Origin: Bacteroidota bacterium | GTDB lineage: Bacteria; Bacteroidota; Bacteroidia; Chitinophagales; Chitinophagaceae | Assembly (NCBI GenBank): GCA_023392575.1 | Contig: JAEVYV010000337.1 | Span: forward strand, 1 to 6,619 | Length of the DNA stretch: 6,619 nt | Reading direction: 5' to 3' | Shown here: piece by piece, positions 6,506-6,619 of the stretch | How the letters are laid out: the number at the start of each line of letters is the position of its first letter | Numbering within the stretch: position 1 is the first letter of the stretch | Program-made: the position numbers and the translations under genes | Notes under the pieces: generated by a model | Databases searched by the model: none | What the model was told of the DNA's origin: nothing | The model's input: only the letters and a program-made list of their open reading frames with translations

Positions 6506-6619
6506 ATGAGCTATACACCTAATGCTGACAGATACAACGGTATGCAGTACCGCCGTTGCGGCAGAAGCGGTTTAAAGCTGCCGGCTCTTTCGCTGGGCCT
6601 GTGGCACAACTTCGGCGAG
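6506..6619 (+). CDS. gpr: Aldo/keto reductase, YghZ/Gpr-like, 3'-truncated
   Basis: Only the first 38 codons are present; the frame is open at the window end. Residues 9-37 (RYNGMQYRRCGRSGLKLPAL, then SLGLWHNFG) closely match, from memory, the start of E. coli YghZ (RYGQMQYRYCGKSGLRLPAL, SLGLWHNFG). That enzyme belongs to aldo/keto reductase family 14 and uses NADPH to reduce L-glyceraldehyde 3-phosphate; it also acts on methylglyoxal. The visible part is the N-terminal beta-hairpin and first strand of the TIM barrel. The catalytic Asp, Tyr, Lys and His lie beyond the window, so activity cannot be judged. ATG 6506 gives the usual N-terminal length for the family. The nearby ATG at 6499 is out of frame. 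No Shine-Dalgarno sequence is visible, as expected for Bacteroidota. The family is clear; the exact substrate and the gene symbol are inferred from similarity. Confidence 0.88.
   Translation, partial: MSYTPNADRYNGMQYRRCGRSGLKLPALSLGLWHNFGE

Noticed and set aside
6499..6522. Seven-codon frame (ATG to TAA) overlapping the start of the aldo/keto reductase gene
   Set aside because: It could be imagined as an upstream translation-coupling peptide, but such short frames are common by chance and nothing else supports it.

Overview
The window reads as ordinary chromosomal DNA from a member of the Bacteroidota, most likely a Chitinophagaceae-type bacterium. Four things point there: a GyrB of the short type (about 664 residues), a near-perfect Bacteroidota promoter (TTG, 20 bp, TANNTTTG) in front of gyrB, A/T-rich start regions without Shine-Dalgarno sequences, and two secreted proteins of kinds typical of that phylum. 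The family-level placement is an inference from protein style and moderate G+C, not a database result.

Layout from left to right. Positions 1-849 hold the 3' part of lpxD, a lipid A biosynthesis acyltransferase whose beginning lies outside the window. A 366-bp stretch without a convincing gene follows; its right end carries the gyrB promoter and a short leader hairpin. gyrB (1216-3210) encodes the complete DNA gyrase B subunit and ends at a strong intrinsic terminator built on a perfect 20-bp palindrome. After a short spacer with an inverted repeat comes a + strand gene (3413-4618) for an exported protein with a carboxypeptidase-regulatory-like beta-sandwich domain and an uncharacterised C-terminal region. 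It converges on a - strand gene (4709-6262) for a large lipoprotein with a proline-rich tether and YD-like repeats. The two genes share a bidirectional terminator at 4663-4691. A divergent intergenic region then leads to the first 38 codons of an aldo/keto reductase closely resembling E. coli YghZ/Gpr (6506 to the window end).

The genes do not form one pathway. lpxD serves outer-membrane synthesis, gyrB controls DNA topology, the two middle genes encode envelope proteins of unknown role, and the reductase is metabolic or detoxifying. Terminators and strand changes separate most of them into single-gene transcription units. I found no mobile element, CRISPR array, RNA gene, toxin/defence module or biosynthetic cluster, and nothing that I would call a new biological system. 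The points most worth a second look are the gyrB leader, the position of lpxD without lpxC next to it, the shared terminator arms, and the two poorly understood envelope proteins.
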